37,373 nucleotides of DNA from Anaerolineales bacterium (GTDB lineage Bacteria; Chloroflexota; Anaerolineae; Anaerolineales; Villigracilaceae), in NCBI GenBank assembly GCA_016789345.1, contig JAEURG010000049.1:1-37373 (forward strand), written 5' to 3'. Under the pieces are notes generated by a model. The model was not told where the DNA came from and did no database searches. It saw only the letters and a list, made by a program, of their open reading frames with translations. The position numbers were made by a program, and so were the translations under genes. Positions 9,328 through 18,519 of this stretch are shown piece after piece (the stretch's first letter is position 1; each line of letters opens with the position of its first letter).

Positions 9328-10225
9328 CTTTTTTTCTTTTTGAAGTTAAGAATACAGACACAATAATATTTGCCCAAATTATTAGCGTGTGAAGAATGCG
9401 AAAAGAGATAGCCACTGCCAATATGTTTTCGGCTTTCATATAAGAACTTAATATCAAAGTCGTTAAGCCTTCGCTCACGCCCAAACCTGAAGGCACAAGG
9501 AATGTGAGATAACCGCCTAAATATCCTGCGGCGTATGCCCCGACCGCAACTTGAATTGGAATGAGCGAATTAACGCTTGCTGAAAATAACATCCATGCAA
9601 AACAAAATGCAGTGATTAACCAAACTAAAATTCCTAATCCAGCCGCTTGCAATAAAGTTTTTACAGAAGGCAAGGTGGAACTTTCAGGGAAATATATTTT
9701 TCTAAATTCTTCTAAGCGGTTTCTTGCAAAAATTAAAAAAATGAACGGAATAAAACATAAAACTGCATATCCCCAGCCGAGAATTGAAATTAAACCTGAA
9801 AGCCCTACGACCGCACATGCTGAAAGCATGATTAAGGTATTGAGAAAAATAATAATTGCTGAATCAATTTTGGATACGCCTCGAGACCACAAAAAGCCTG
9901 CGAATCCAGCAAAGCCCCATACGCCACCAGGAATCATTGATGCAAGTTGAGAGAGGTTCAAGGTATGGTAGCCATCTGCGAAAGTAAAGGTATAGCCTTT
10001 GTCACGGACTAAAATCACTAACACCAAAACAGTTAACACCATAGCTAGCAACATCAACAATATTGTGATGATTACCTGCGTGAAACCAATTTGTTTTAAT
10101 GAGGTAAAAATAATCAGGCGATAATTCCAAAGCCAATAACCAAAAAGAAACAATACTCCTACCCCAATGATTGGGGAAAGAATATTTCGCCATTTCTTTA
10201 TATTTTCTAGCCAAGGGCTTTTCAT
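9320..10225 (-). CDS. LPG-synthase TM-domain (UPF0104/AglD-like) membrane protein
   Basis: An integral membrane protein (301 aa) with about eight helices and the hallmarks of the lysylphosphatidylglycerol synthase transmembrane family: 'IPGGVWGFAGFAGFLWSRGV' in the middle and 'VPSGLGVSEGL' near the C-terminus. It lacks the soluble aminoacyl-transferase domain of MprF. In glycan clusters such stand-alone proteins are proposed to flip or handle lipid-linked sugars, and that role fits its place between a GT4 and a GT-C enzyme. The start overlaps the previous stop (ATGA, 10222-10225), indicating translational coupling. Confidence 0.8.
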   Translation of the reverse strand: MKSPWLENIKKWRNILSPIIGVGVLFLFGYWLWNYRLIIFTSLKQIGFTQVIITILLMLLAMVLTVLVLVILVRDKGYTFTFADGYHTLNLSQLASMIPGGVWGFAGFAGFLWSRGVSKIDSAIIIFLNTLIMLSACAVVGLSGLISILGWGYAVLCFIPFIFLIFARNRLEEFRKIYFPESSTLPSVKTLLQAAGLGILVWLITAFCFAWMLFSASVNSLIPIQVAVGAYAAGYLGGYLTFLVPSGLGVSEGLTTLILSSYMKAENILAVAISFRILHTLIIWANIIVSVFLTSKRKKDD

Positions 10226-11409
10226 GTTTTTGGTTTCCTGCCGAATAAAAGCATTTTGTAAAAATCATTTCGTTTTTTGCTTGCCTCCTTTTTCTCATTT
10301 TCTAAAATATCGGCAGGGATAGAAAAAGTTTTATAAAATTCAGGATGAAAGTCGTATTTCAGATTATTTTTATTTTCTACCCACTCTAACAAAGTTTTAC
10401 AGATATTTATATGGCTATTTGCTATTTCAACATACGGACGACCTAAGTTAGCAATTTGTTTTCTTTTTTCAACATTGACAATCATTTCTCGTAAATTTTC
10501 TTTCAATGTAAATTTATTCGTATTAACCGCAGGGCAACCTTTGGGAACCCTGCAATAATCTTCCATATATCTGACTAAAACTGCATTGCCACTTGCCATG
10601 GCTTCGGCAGAGAGTCCGCCTACGGTGGCGGCATACAATTCATCCACCACAATATCGGACTCAGCAAGTAATGCTCGTAGTTCAGCATTTGGCATATTTT
10701 GAATCAAACGAAAATCAAATTGCAAACCATCTTCTTTCAATTCATCAATTACTTTCATTACAATATCTGTCCCTTTGGCTTCTGGAACGCTGGGCGCATG
10801 AAGGATTAACGGCTTTTCTCTGCCGTGAATCTTAAACTCGAATTGAGATAAATCAATCGGTAAATTACAACGCATATAAGGTTTTGTTTGCAATTGAGCG
10901 CAATCAGGTTGCGAAATAATAAAATCGGAATATTTTTCGGCAGTTTTTATTGTTCGTGTTTTATCCCAATAACTGCCTCCAGAACGAGTACGGGCGTAAT
11001 CAAAAAATGGGAATACTTCATCTTCTGCACCTAATTGTTTCATTTCTTGAGCAAAGGCGTACCAATAACGAACATCACTGCCCCAAAAAGCGGTGATTAT
11101 TTTTTTGCCTAGCAACTTAAGAATTGGATAGTATAAATAAGTTGGTAAAACAGCAGGCGCGTACAAAATAAATAAATCGCACTTCAAGCCTTTTACAATT
11201 TTCAGTAAGTTAATAAAAATGCCCAAGTATCTTTTGAATCCACTTGAAGCGAATGACCCTGCATCAATAACAAGATCATATTCAACGTCAGGATAGAAGC
11301 GGCTTTTACTCCACACCACTGTAAAGACTTCATGTCCTAAGGCACGAAATCCTTTTGCATAATTATCTGTAATATTAGCAACATCAGTTAACCCGATAAA
11401 AATTTTCAT
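10222..11409 (-). CDS. GT-B fold glycosyltransferase, GT4-like
   Basis: The protein (395 aa) has an N-terminal Rossmann half starting MKIFIGLTDVANITDNYAKG and a C-terminal donor-binding half with 'PLILHAPSVPEAKGTDIV' and 'VGGLSAEAMASGNAVLV'; the Glu of the latter matches the E..A.G.PVV nucleotide-sugar motif of GT4 enzymes. No membrane helix or signal peptide is visible, so it is a cytoplasmic, membrane-associated transferase. It overlaps both neighbours by 4 nt (ATGA junctions). Sugar donor and acceptor cannot be read from the sequence. Confidence 0.8.
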   Translation of the reverse strand: MKIFIGLTDVANITDNYAKGFRALGHEVFTVVWSKSRFYPDVEYDLVIDAGSFASSGFKRYLGIFINLLKIVKGLKCDLFILYAPAVLPTYLYYPILKLLGKKIITAFWGSDVRYWYAFAQEMKQLGAEDEVFPFFDYARTRSGGSYWDKTRTIKTAEKYSDFIISQPDCAQLQTKPYMRCNLPIDLSQFEFKIHGREKPLILHAPSVPEAKGTDIVMKVIDELKEDGLQFDFRLIQNMPNAELRALLAESDIVVDELYAATVGGLSAEAMASGNAVLVRYMEDYCRVPKGCPAVNTNKFTLKENLREMIVNVEKRKQIANLGRPYVEIANSHINICKTLLEWVENKNNLKYDFHPEFYKTFSIPADILENEKKEASKKRNDFYKMLLFGRKPKT

Positions 11410-12554
11410 TTATATTTTATATCTAATGGGTCTGGAAAACAAAATTTCATATAAAAACTTTTTGGCACACGATTGAGTTTATACATCAAATACCAAAACG
11501 GACGCATTCGTTCAAATGTTTTTTTGTATGTTTTGAAATCACGATAGGTCTTTTTGGGAGCATTCATAATGTTTTCAAATTCTTCGTCCGTAAAGCCAAG
11601 TCGCTTTTTCACCATTTCAACAAGCTCAGCATCATAAGGTTGTGGTGCATTGATTAAGTCCAAGCCTTGCTCGCGCGTGATTTGACCAGAACGAACCAAA
11701 GCAGCATGACCCAACAAACGTGTATCCACATTGAATCTTTTGGGCATAAAATATGTGTGCCAAAAAGCAGTAAAACGATTTTCAAGATGATGACCACCAT
11801 ACCATTCCCAACCTAAATTTTGTGTAAGCATTGCCATCGCTTCTTTCTTAACATAATTAATATAATACAGCGGACGAATTTTTTTTAGCCCCAACAATGC
11901 AGACCATTGAATAAACTTTGGCATTAACATATTTGGATAAGTTTTCAATGGCATGGTGCCATATTGTTTTTGCACGCTTTGAATATATTTACCATCCATA
12001 TAAACCCAACCCAATGGTGCAACACCTTCAGTTCGAAATGAATGACCCTCAAATACATATTTAATTTTATACTTTTCAGCCGCCATATTTAACACGGCCG
12101 CAAGTCCAATATCTGTTGGTGCTTCAACATCAGGTACACCTGATTTCAAAAAGGAACGATAAATATCATCATATTCTTTGTTATCCACCACATACGTATA
12201 TAAATCAACATCTAATTTTTGTAAAACATTTTGAATATTTTCAACCGCAACCGTTGAGTCCCATGTATTATCAAAATGAACAGCCAATGGACGTAAGCCC
12301 AATTGTTTTGCCAGATAAATCATATAAGATGAATCAGCACCACCGCTGACTCCTACAATCACATCATAAGGTTTATTGCGACTCTCGCTTCTTATCTGAC
12401 TGGCAATTGTTTCAAGTTTCAGACGACCCGCCTCACCTGTTGGATATTCTGCTTCTAATTGGTTATGCACATGGCAATAGTTACAAACCCCTTTTTCATC
12501 AAAAGAAATATTTGGAACTGTTTCATCATATAAACAACGAGAACATCGCTTCAT
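11406..12554 (-). CDS. N-acetyl sugar amidotransferase (WbpG/PseA-like)
   Basis: An ATP-pyrophosphatase (N-type) amidotransferase (382 aa). Four Cys near the N-terminus (C4, C7, C24, C27) form a probable zinc site, and the PP-loop SGGADSS is at 70-76. Later motifs are HFDNTWDS, APTDIGLAA and FEGHSFRTEG. The family converts an N-acetyl group of a nucleotide sugar or nonulosonic acid to an acetamidino group, using ammonia. WbpG works with HisH2/HisF2-type partners that deliver ammonia from glutamine; neither is present in this operon. Together with the DegT aminotransferase and NeuD-type acyltransferase next door it points to a rare amidino or N-acyl amino sugar. Confidence 0.88.
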   Translation of the reverse strand: MKRCSRCLYDETVPNISFDEKGVCNYCHVHNQLEAEYPTGEAGRLKLETIASQIRSESRNKPYDVIVGVSGGADSSYMIYLAKQLGLRPLAVHFDNTWDSTVAVENIQNVLQKLDVDLYTYVVDNKEYDDIYRSFLKSGVPDVEAPTDIGLAAVLNMAAEKYKIKYVFEGHSFRTEGVAPLGWVYMDGKYIQSVQKQYGTMPLKTYPNMLMPKFIQWSALLGLKKIRPLYYINYVKKEAMAMLTQNLGWEWYGGHHLENRFTAFWHTYFMPKRFNVDTRLLGHAALVRSGQITREQGLDLINAPQPYDAELVEMVKKRLGFTDEEFENIMNAPKKTYRDFKTYKKTFERMRPFWYLMYKLNRVPKSFYMKFCFPDPLDIKYK

Positions 12555-12562
12555 TTCATCAC

Positions 12563-13222
12563 CTAACTTACATTTCTCAAAAATTTTGCGGGATTACCAA
12601 CCATCACACTATTTTCAGGCACACTATCAAGCACAACACTACCCATGCCTATTAAGCAATGCTTTTCTATTTCAAGTCCTTCTTTAATAGAAACATTTGC
12701 GCCAATGTAGCAACTTTCTCCAATTTTGACATTGCCCGAAATACTTGCGCCGCCTGCAATGCAAGTAAAATCGCCAATCACATCATCGTGGCTGACGACG
12801 CTATTTGGCAAAATCATTACATGTTTACCAATTTTGGCATTAGAAGTAATTACTGCGTTTTGAAAAATAACAGTTCCCCGCTCTATATTTGCCCATTGAG
12901 AAACACTTGCAGTAGGATGAATAATGGTTTCAAATCTATTATCTTCAATTTCAAGTTTTGAGAGAATATCTTTTCGCTTCCAAAAGTTAGAGGCGCTTCC
13001 AATTCCAAAAACAAAAGAACAGTCTTCTATTTCTCTTGCTATTTGCAAATTGCCTAAAACGCTCACGCCATGAAACGATTGATTTAATTTTGCAGGGTTG
13101 TCGTCTAAAAAACCAATACATTCATATATTGCCTCGCTCATAAAACGATTAATTTCGAGAAGCGTATCTAAAATATCAATACAATTTCCACCTGTACCAA
13201 GGATAACGATTCGTTTTGCCAT
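12563..13222 (-). CDS. Sugar O/N-acetyltransferase, NeuD/PglD family
   Basis: The protein (219 aa) has the two-part layout of NeuD/PglD enzymes: an N-terminal Rossmann-like domain (VILGTGGNCIDILD, then CIGFLDDNP) and a C-terminal left-handed beta-helix of hexapeptide repeats (IERGTVIFQNAVI, IGESCYIGANVSI). His145 in SVVSHDDVIG corresponds to the general-base His of PglD, and the final 'GNPAKFLRN' closes the acetyl-CoA site. It probably acetylates the 4-amino sugar made by the adjacent aminotransferase, as PglD does after PglE. It lies 8 nt before the amidotransferase gene in the same operon. Confidence 0.86.
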   Translation of the reverse strand: MAKRIVILGTGGNCIDILDTLLEINRFMSEAIYECIGFLDDNPAKLNQSFHGVSVLGNLQIAREIEDCSFVFGIGSASNFWKRKDILSKLEIEDNRFETIIHPTASVSQWANIERGTVIFQNAVITSNAKIGKHVMILPNSVVSHDDVIGDFTCIAGGASISGNVKIGESCYIGANVSIKEGLEIEKHCLIGMGSVVLDSVPENSVMVGNPAKFLRNVS

Positions 13223-13233
13223 AATTCAAATGC

Positions 13234-14340
13234 TCAAGCTGAGGCTATAGCTACCTTTAGCGTATCCGCTACACGGTCAAGGTCTGAGGCGGTCATTTGT
13301 GGATAAAGTGGCAATGTCACACTTTGAGTGAAGGCTATATGTGAATTAGTCAATTGTCCTGTTTTATATCCAAATTGTTTCTGAAAAAATGGTTGGTCAT
13401 GTAAAGCATAAGTGCCAATGGTTGTTTCAACGCCTTGTGACTTCATTGCCTCAATCACCTTATTGCGATTGATTTTTTCATCTAACAAAATCACATAGGA
13501 TTGATAAATATGCCCGCCCCATTTGGGATTCGTTGGCAATTGGACGTGTGGAATATTTGCAAGTCTTTGAGAAAGTTCGTCAGCCAATTCGCGTTTGCGA
13601 TTAATCAAATACGAAAGTTTGTGCATTTGAGCCACACCAATTGCACCTAACACATCACTCAAACGATAATTGAAACCAGCGGCTTCATATTCAAACCATG
13701 CACCCTTTTTCACGCCACCATGGCTACGCAATAATTTAATTTTTTCAGCGAGGTCATCATCATTGGTTGTAATCATGCCACCCTCACCCGTGGTAATAAC
13801 TTTACGCGGATGAAAACTAAAACACCCCATTGTGGTTAAGTTGCCACAATATCTTTCATAATATGTTGTACCAATTGTTGTGGCGGCATCTTCAATAACA
13901 GGCAGATTATATTTGTTTGTTATTTTTAGAATTTCATCATAATCTGCTGAACATCCAAACGCATCTACAGGAATGACCGCTTTTGTTTTTTTTGTAATCT
14001 TGTTTTCTAAATCTTGCAGGTTGATTGTGAATGTATCTAAATCAATATCCACTAAAACAGGTTTCGCGCCCAACTGTACTACTACATTGGCAGTAGCAGG
14101 GAATGTAAAATCTGCGACAAGCACTTCATCATCTGGTTTAATATCTAAAACGACCAAAGCCAAATGTAAAGCGGTAGTACATGAGCTCATTGCGAAGGCG
14201 TGTTTACTGCCAATATGCTCGGCAACGATTTTTTCAAACTCAAGCGTTTTTGGTCCCTGAGTTAAAAAACCAGAAGAAAGCACTTGTGAAATTTGCTCAA
14301 GTTCTTTTTCATCTAAATAAGGTTTGATAATCGGTATCAT
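13234..14340 (-). CDS. DegT/DnrJ/EryC1/StrS-family sugar aminotransferase
   Basis: A PLP-dependent fold-I aminotransferase (368 aa) of the family that aminates keto-sugars on nucleotide carriers. The PLP Lys is K180 in SFHPRKVITTGEGG, and the Asp that binds the pyridine nitrogen is D151 in VIEDAA. 'GFLTQGP' near the start and 'GFNYRLSDVLGAIG' in the middle are typical of the perosamine/bacillosamine-type subgroup. It takes the 4-keto sugar expected from the preceding SDR enzyme. It sits between the SDR (18 nt) and the NeuD-like acetyltransferase (11 nt). Confidence 0.92.
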   Translation of the reverse strand: MIPIIKPYLDEKELEQISQVLSSGFLTQGPKTLEFEKIVAEHIGSKHAFAMSSCTTALHLALVVLDIKPDDEVLVADFTFPATANVVVQLGAKPVLVDIDLDTFTINLQDLENKITKKTKAVIPVDAFGCSADYDEILKITNKYNLPVIEDAATTIGTTYYERYCGNLTTMGCFSFHPRKVITTGEGGMITTNDDDLAEKIKLLRSHGGVKKGAWFEYEAAGFNYRLSDVLGAIGVAQMHKLSYLINRKRELADELSQRLANIPHVQLPTNPKWGGHIYQSYVILLDEKINRNKVIEAMKSQGVETTIGTYALHDQPFFQKQFGYKTGQLTNSHIAFTQSVTLPLYPQMTASDLDRVADTLKVAIASA

Positions 14341-14358
14341 TTTATAAAGTTTATATTA

Positions 14359-15312
14359 TCACGAATACTTTTTGTAATACTTTGCAGTTTGCTTAATGCC
14401 ATCCTCCAAACTGACCTTCGCTTCAAAACCAAGCAGTTCGCGGGCTTTTTTGACGGCAGGCACGCGCAATTCAACATCTACTGTGCTTTTTCCGCTGAAC
14501 GTAATTTTTGACTTTGACCCCAATGCTTGCTTAACCATTTTCGCCAAACCGTAAATCGTGACTACAGCTTCCTGATTTCCAATATTAAACGATTCGCCAA
14601 TTGCTTTTGGATGTTTCATTACCAACAAAGTCCCATCCACCATATCATCCACATAGCACCAAGCACGGATTTGTGTGCCATCTCCATGCACTTGAATTGG
14701 CTGATTCTTCAATGCTTTTTGGATAAAAATACTCATCGCCCCTTCCCCCACCTGACCAGGTCCATAAATATTAAAAGGTCTCACCACTGTCGTAGGTAAA
14801 CCTTTTTCTTTATGATATGAAATTGCCAAATGCTCTTCTGCTAACTTACTGACCGCATACGTCCAACGCGCTTCACCCACTTTGCCCATCACTGTATTAT
14901 CTGTCTCCGAAACACGAAAAGCATATTGACCAAACACCTCACTGGTAGAAAAACAAACCACTCTTTCACATTTCGATAAATTTGCCGCCGCTTCTAACAC
15001 ATTGGCAGAACCAACCATATTGACTCGCATGGTATGCACTGGGCGTTTAATGACAGTATCAATGCCTGCAATTGCCGCGCAATGTACAATAATTTCACAA
15101 CCTTGCATAGCTTTAGCAAGATTTTCATAATCCAATACATCCCCATTAATCATGGTCAAATTTTTATGGTTATGAAAGCTTCTATCTTTTAAAGAGTTAC
15201 GGCTCAAATTATCGTAAACAACAATTTTATTTTTTTGAACCAATCTACCAATAATTGTTGCGCCAATAAAACCAGCACCACCTGTGATTAATATCTTTTT
15301 ACCTTCAAACAT
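14359..15312 (-). CDS. NAD-dependent sugar epimerase/4,6-dehydratase (extended SDR)
   Basis: An extended short-chain dehydrogenase (317 aa) with the NAD site GGAGFIG (11-17), catalytic Tyr152/Lys156 (YAVSK) and the active-site stretch STSEVFG (122-128). The Ser-Glu pair there resembles GDP-mannose 4,6-dehydratase (STSELYG) rather than the Asp-Glu of RmlB, so a 4,6-dehydratase making the 4-keto substrate for the aminotransferase is plausible; a 4-epimerase cannot be excluded. '[11 protein letters not shown]' is the usual substrate-binding segment. The SD AAGGAG sits upstream of the ATG at 15312. Confidence 0.88.
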   Translation of the reverse strand: MFEGKKILITGGAGFIGATIIGRLVQKNKIVVYDNLSRNSLKDRSFHNHKNLTMINGDVLDYENLAKAMQGCEIIVHCAAIAGIDTVIKRPVHTMRVNMVGSANVLEAAANLSKCERVVCFSTSEVFGQYAFRVSETDNTVMGKVGEARWTYAVSKLAEEHLAISYHKEKGLPTTVVRPFNIYGPGQVGEGAMSIFIQKALKNQPIQVHGDGTQIRAWCYVDDMVDGTLLVMKHPKAIGESFNIGNQEAVVTIYGLAKMVKQALGSKSKITFSGKSTVDVELRVPAVKKARELLGFEAKVSLEDGIKQTAKYYKKYS

Positions 15313-15321
15313 AAAATCTCC

Positions 15322-16284
15322 TTATCTACCTCGCACAGATGGGCTTTTGTTATAGTCCATGTCAAACCACATGGCAAAAAATAAAGATTGCATACCCGTA
15401 ATAAATAAAAACACAGCCATAATCGTACTAGTCGCCTCGACTGGACCCACAAAGATACGATAAAAAAGTAAATACAGACCAAATATTAATCCGCTAAAAA
15501 ACATCACAAACCCTGATAAATAAAAAAATACCAGCGGATGAAAATCTCGAATGATATATTTTTGCACCATACGATACATAAAGAACTTAAACAATTGCCA
15601 AGCCAATTTTGGAATCATGCGAATTGGGCGAATACCAGATTTTTCGCCAATACCATAAATTGGTTTCACCTCCACATCACATACCCGAAAATTATAAACA
15701 TTCAACTTTACGAGCATGTCATTGGGCATACCATATCGTTTGTAAATTTTATCTAAATTAATGGTTTGCAACACTTTCAAATTCGCAACCGTGTATCCCG
15801 TTTGAGAATCTGCCACATGCCAGTACCCAGATGCAATCTTCGTCAGAAGCGAAAGCATGGCATTGCCTAAATAACGCACACGCGGCATCGTTCGCCAGGC
15901 ATCACCCGAAACCAAACGATTCCCTTTTGAATAATCCACTTCATCATCAACTACGGGGTCTAACAATGCGGGCAAATCATTAGGGTCCATTTGTGCATCA
16001 CCTGCCATCACAACAGTTGCATCAATGTTTTCATAACGGCACCATTTATATCCAGTTGCAATTGCCCCACCTACGCCTTGATTTTTTTCATGCTCAATCA
16101 GCACCACCCCATCAGGTTTTTTTTCAATATATTCACGAACCACATTCGGTGTATTATCTTTACTACAATCATCCACCACCACAATCGTATCCACAAAAGA
16201 AGGCATGGTTTCAATTACCCGCCTAATTAACTTTTCCTCATTATATACAGGCACAACCACAGCCACTGTTTTACCTTTATACAT
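15322..16284 (-). CDS. GT2 glycosyltransferase, polyprenyl-phosphate mannose synthase-like
   Basis: The protein (320 aa) has an N-terminal GT-A domain with VVVPVYNEEKLI, VVDDCSKD and the metal-binding GDAQMDP motif, as in DPM1-like dolichyl/polyprenyl-phosphate hexose synthases. Two membrane helices close the protein (about 250-280 and 285-308). Such enzymes move a sugar from a nucleotide carrier to polyprenyl phosphate, which the GT-C enzymes of the same operon (first and last genes) could use as donor. The SD AGGAAA lies 8 nt before the ATG. Donor specificity is not visible. Confidence 0.88.
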   Translation of the reverse strand: MYKGKTVAVVVPVYNEEKLIRRVIETMPSFVDTIVVVDDCSKDNTPNVVREYIEKKPDGVVLIEHEKNQGVGGAIATGYKWCRYENIDATVVMAGDAQMDPNDLPALLDPVVDDEVDYSKGNRLVSGDAWRTMPRVRYLGNAMLSLLTKIASGYWHVADSQTGYTVANLKVLQTINLDKIYKRYGMPNDMLVKLNVYNFRVCDVEVKPIYGIGEKSGIRPIRMIPKLAWQLFKFFMYRMVQKYIIRDFHPLVFFYLSGFVMFFSGLIFGLYLLFYRIFVGPVEATSTIMAVFLFITGMQSLFFAMWFDMDYNKSPSVRGR

Positions 16285-16344
16285 TTGATATTTCCTGATA
16301 TGGATTCATGAATCAAATTCTACCATCTTGATAAAAACCCCGCT

Positions 16345-18426
16345 TCATTCTTGACCTGCTACCTGAATCTGCAAAAGCGTTTTGTCTTTTGTCTGATATT
16401 TTTTTTCAGCCACTATCCCACATTTGCGAATCAACTCCAAATACAAATTGGCATTTGTATTATCTGCAATTACAAACTCCACATTGTATTTATTAATAAA
16501 AGCACATCTTTCTTGATTTGTTTCTTCATCCGTCGCAAGTGACCTAATCACGCCACTTGCATAAATTCGTTCTTCAATCTCCGCTTCAGTCAAGTAATGA
16601 TTATGTCCATTATCTAATTTTTCTTCACGAAACGAAATCAACATTGTTTTTGCTGAAACACCAGGTAGCAACATCGTTTCAACATAATCCAAACCAATAG
16701 AAACAACTTGATGTTCAGACAGTAAATCAATCTCAGAGCCAATGTTTGCCAATTGAATGTTACGGTCTAAAACCTCAAAAAATTTCGGGATGCGTGGCAG
16801 GTTCATAAAAGCAAACACAGGCAAAGTAAACAGAAAGCAAAAAAGTAAAATTAAATTATTTCTTTTTGAGTATATTTTGAAATTTTTCAAGCGACTAGAA
16901 ATAGATTGCAAAATGATAACGCTTCCCAAACCCAATGGTGCAAACCATGAAGCGCGATAAATCAAACGAGCGTCTGTAAAGTAACCAAATATCCAGCCTG
17001 TGTAAGGAATAGCAACTAAAAGGACTAATAACGCTGAAGAAAACACATACCAATACAATTTCCCTTTCCTTAACTGGGTAAAAGAAACTATTAAGGTGAG
17101 TAATCCAATAACAACTGGGAAAAAACGGAAAGCGTTAAAAACGCCACCTAATTCAAGGTCAACAAACAATAACATGCGGGGATTCATTCCATAAAAAGTA
17201 TTACTTATAACATTGGTATATCGGTCAATTTGATATGCCCCACCACCCGATTGAGCCGTACCCGCCACAAATCCCGCTTGTGATGAAAAGTCAATCAAGC
17301 GAATCAATAAATACGGCGACATCAAAATAATAACGAGAACTGCGACTATTATTAATTGATTTAAGTTTTCTTTTCTAAAAAGAAAACTAAGAATTGCCAG
17401 CCACAACGCAAGTACGCAAGAAAAAAATAGAGAGACGGGATGTGTTAAAGTAATCGCAAGCCCAGAAAAAAAGGCAAGCATTAAATATTTCCAAGATGCT
17501 GACTCAGTATATTTAATGACATACACAAAAAATACTGGTGCAAGAAAAAATACAGCAGAAACCTTATCCTCTGCCATAGATTGATAAAACCATGTGCCGA
17601 TGGGCCATTCATCTCCAATCAACCAAGCATATAGTGAAACTTGGATTAATACAGAAATGGCAGCGGCATTACGAGAAAAACCAAGTTGGCAAGCAAACCA
17701 ATAAGCCGTAACTACTGCTAAAGGAACAAACAATAATTCAAGATAATTACTAAAAAGCAAAATACCGGGAACGCCACTCAAATCGGACAAAATTGCCTGC
17801 CCCATTGGGTACATGGCTAGCCAAAAGCGTTCTAGTTCGATGACTACAGGTTCATGGATGATATTTTGAAAACCTAGTTGTTGGGCATGTTGCCAATTGG
17901 TGAGATATGCTAGATATGTTAAATCATCAATAAAAAAAAGCAAATCGGATATTGTTAATGCAAATGCTAAACAAATTGCAACTATCAAAATAGGATTCAA
18001 AAATAAGTTTTGTGTAAATGCAATTATTTCAGATAATTTTATTGTATTCTTGCTTAATGGATTGAGTATCAAAATAAAGCCCATTAAGAAAAACAAAAAC
18101 TTAACTGTATCAAAAGAAAAGCCAAAATATCTCCCCAATAATCCAATTAATCCAATTAACGTGACTGAAAAGGCAAAACCCACAGGAACTATTCCCAAAT
18201 AAAAAAATTCGTCGCTTTTTTTGCTAAGAGAAATATATAACAATGCACCAGGGGTAATAAGTAATATCAATGCTACCCCTAAACACAAAAAACCTAAAAC
18301 AAAAGTGATATATAGATTCGTTTCAAGAAATAGCCATTTTCCCCAAGGGATTATCCATAACAATATCCAAATAAGTGCAAGTGAAATTTTCTGATTCGTA
18401 ATAAGTTGTGAAAAAATTCTAGGCAT
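16345..18426 (-). CDS. Large multi-pass membrane protein, GT-C-like
   Basis: The protein (693 aa) has at least a dozen hydrophobic segments and a soluble C-terminal domain from about 565 (DRNIQLANIGSEIDLL). An acidic pair 'FFIDDLTYLAYL' (D167, D168) follows one helix, reminiscent of the catalytic acidic motif of GT-C enzymes, and 'ALTISDLLFF' precedes it. I do not recognise the exact family. Its position as first gene of the glycan operon, before a polyprenyl-P-sugar synthase, supports a role in transferring or polymerising lipid-linked sugars. The SD GGAG is present but 12 nt from the ATG. A terminator lies upstream, so the operon probably begins here. Confidence 0.6.
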   Translation of the reverse strand: MPRIFSQLITNQKISLALIWILLWIIPWGKWLFLETNLYITFVLGFLCLGVALILLITPGALLYISLSKKSDEFFYLGIVPVGFAFSVTLIGLIGLLGRYFGFSFDTVKFLFFLMGFILILNPLSKNTIKLSEIIAFTQNLFLNPILIVAICLAFALTISDLLFFIDDLTYLAYLTNWQHAQQLGFQNIIHEPVVIELERFWLAMYPMGQAILSDLSGVPGILLFSNYLELLFVPLAVVTAYWFACQLGFSRNAAAISVLIQVSLYAWLIGDEWPIGTWFYQSMAEDKVSAVFFLAPVFFVYVIKYTESASWKYLMLAFFSGLAITLTHPVSLFFSCVLALWLAILSFLFRKENLNQLIIVAVLVIILMSPYLLIRLIDFSSQAGFVAGTAQSGGGAYQIDRYTNVISNTFYGMNPRMLLFVDLELGGVFNAFRFFPVVIGLLTLIVSFTQLRKGKLYWYVFSSALLVLLVAIPYTGWIFGYFTDARLIYRASWFAPLGLGSVIILQSISSRLKNFKIYSKRNNLILLFCFLFTLPVFAFMNLPRIPKFFEVLDRNIQLANIGSEIDLLSEHQVVSIGLDYVETMLLPGVSAKTMLISFREEKLDNGHNHYLTEAEIEERIYASGVIRSLATDEETNQERCAFINKYNVEFVIADNTNANLYLELIRKCGIVAEKKYQTKDKTLLQIQVAGQE

Positions 18427-18455
18427 TTAATAAAATTTTCTCCATCAAATATTTC

Positions 18456-18489
18456 TTTTTATTTAATGGATATTACCATTAAATAAAAA
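18456..18489. repeat. AT-rich perfect inverted repeat in the leader of the glycan operon
   Basis: Perfect 14-bp arms (18456-18469 and 18476-18489, core TTTAATGG/CCATTAAA) around a 6-nt loop. It lies next to the terminator of the pyrophosphatase gene and 30 bp before the first glycan gene. It could be an extra stem of the terminator or an operator. Confidence 0.6.
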
Positions 18490-18516
18490 AGACCTGCTTC
18501 TTTGCAGGTCTTTTTT
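18485..18516 (-). terminator. Rho-independent terminator after the pyrophosphatase operon
   Basis: Arms GACCTGC and GCAGGTC (18491-18497, 18504-18510), 6-nt loop, flanked by A-runs and T-runs of six, so it could stop transcription in both directions. It lies just past the stop of the 784-aa pyrophosphatase gene and separates it from the glycan operon. Confidence 0.92.
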
Positions 18517-18519
18517 ATT

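Noticed and set aside
16303..16314. The palindrome GATTCATGAATC before the GT2 gene
   Set aside because: It is 12 bp, AT-rich and inside an operon spacer; it could easily be chance.
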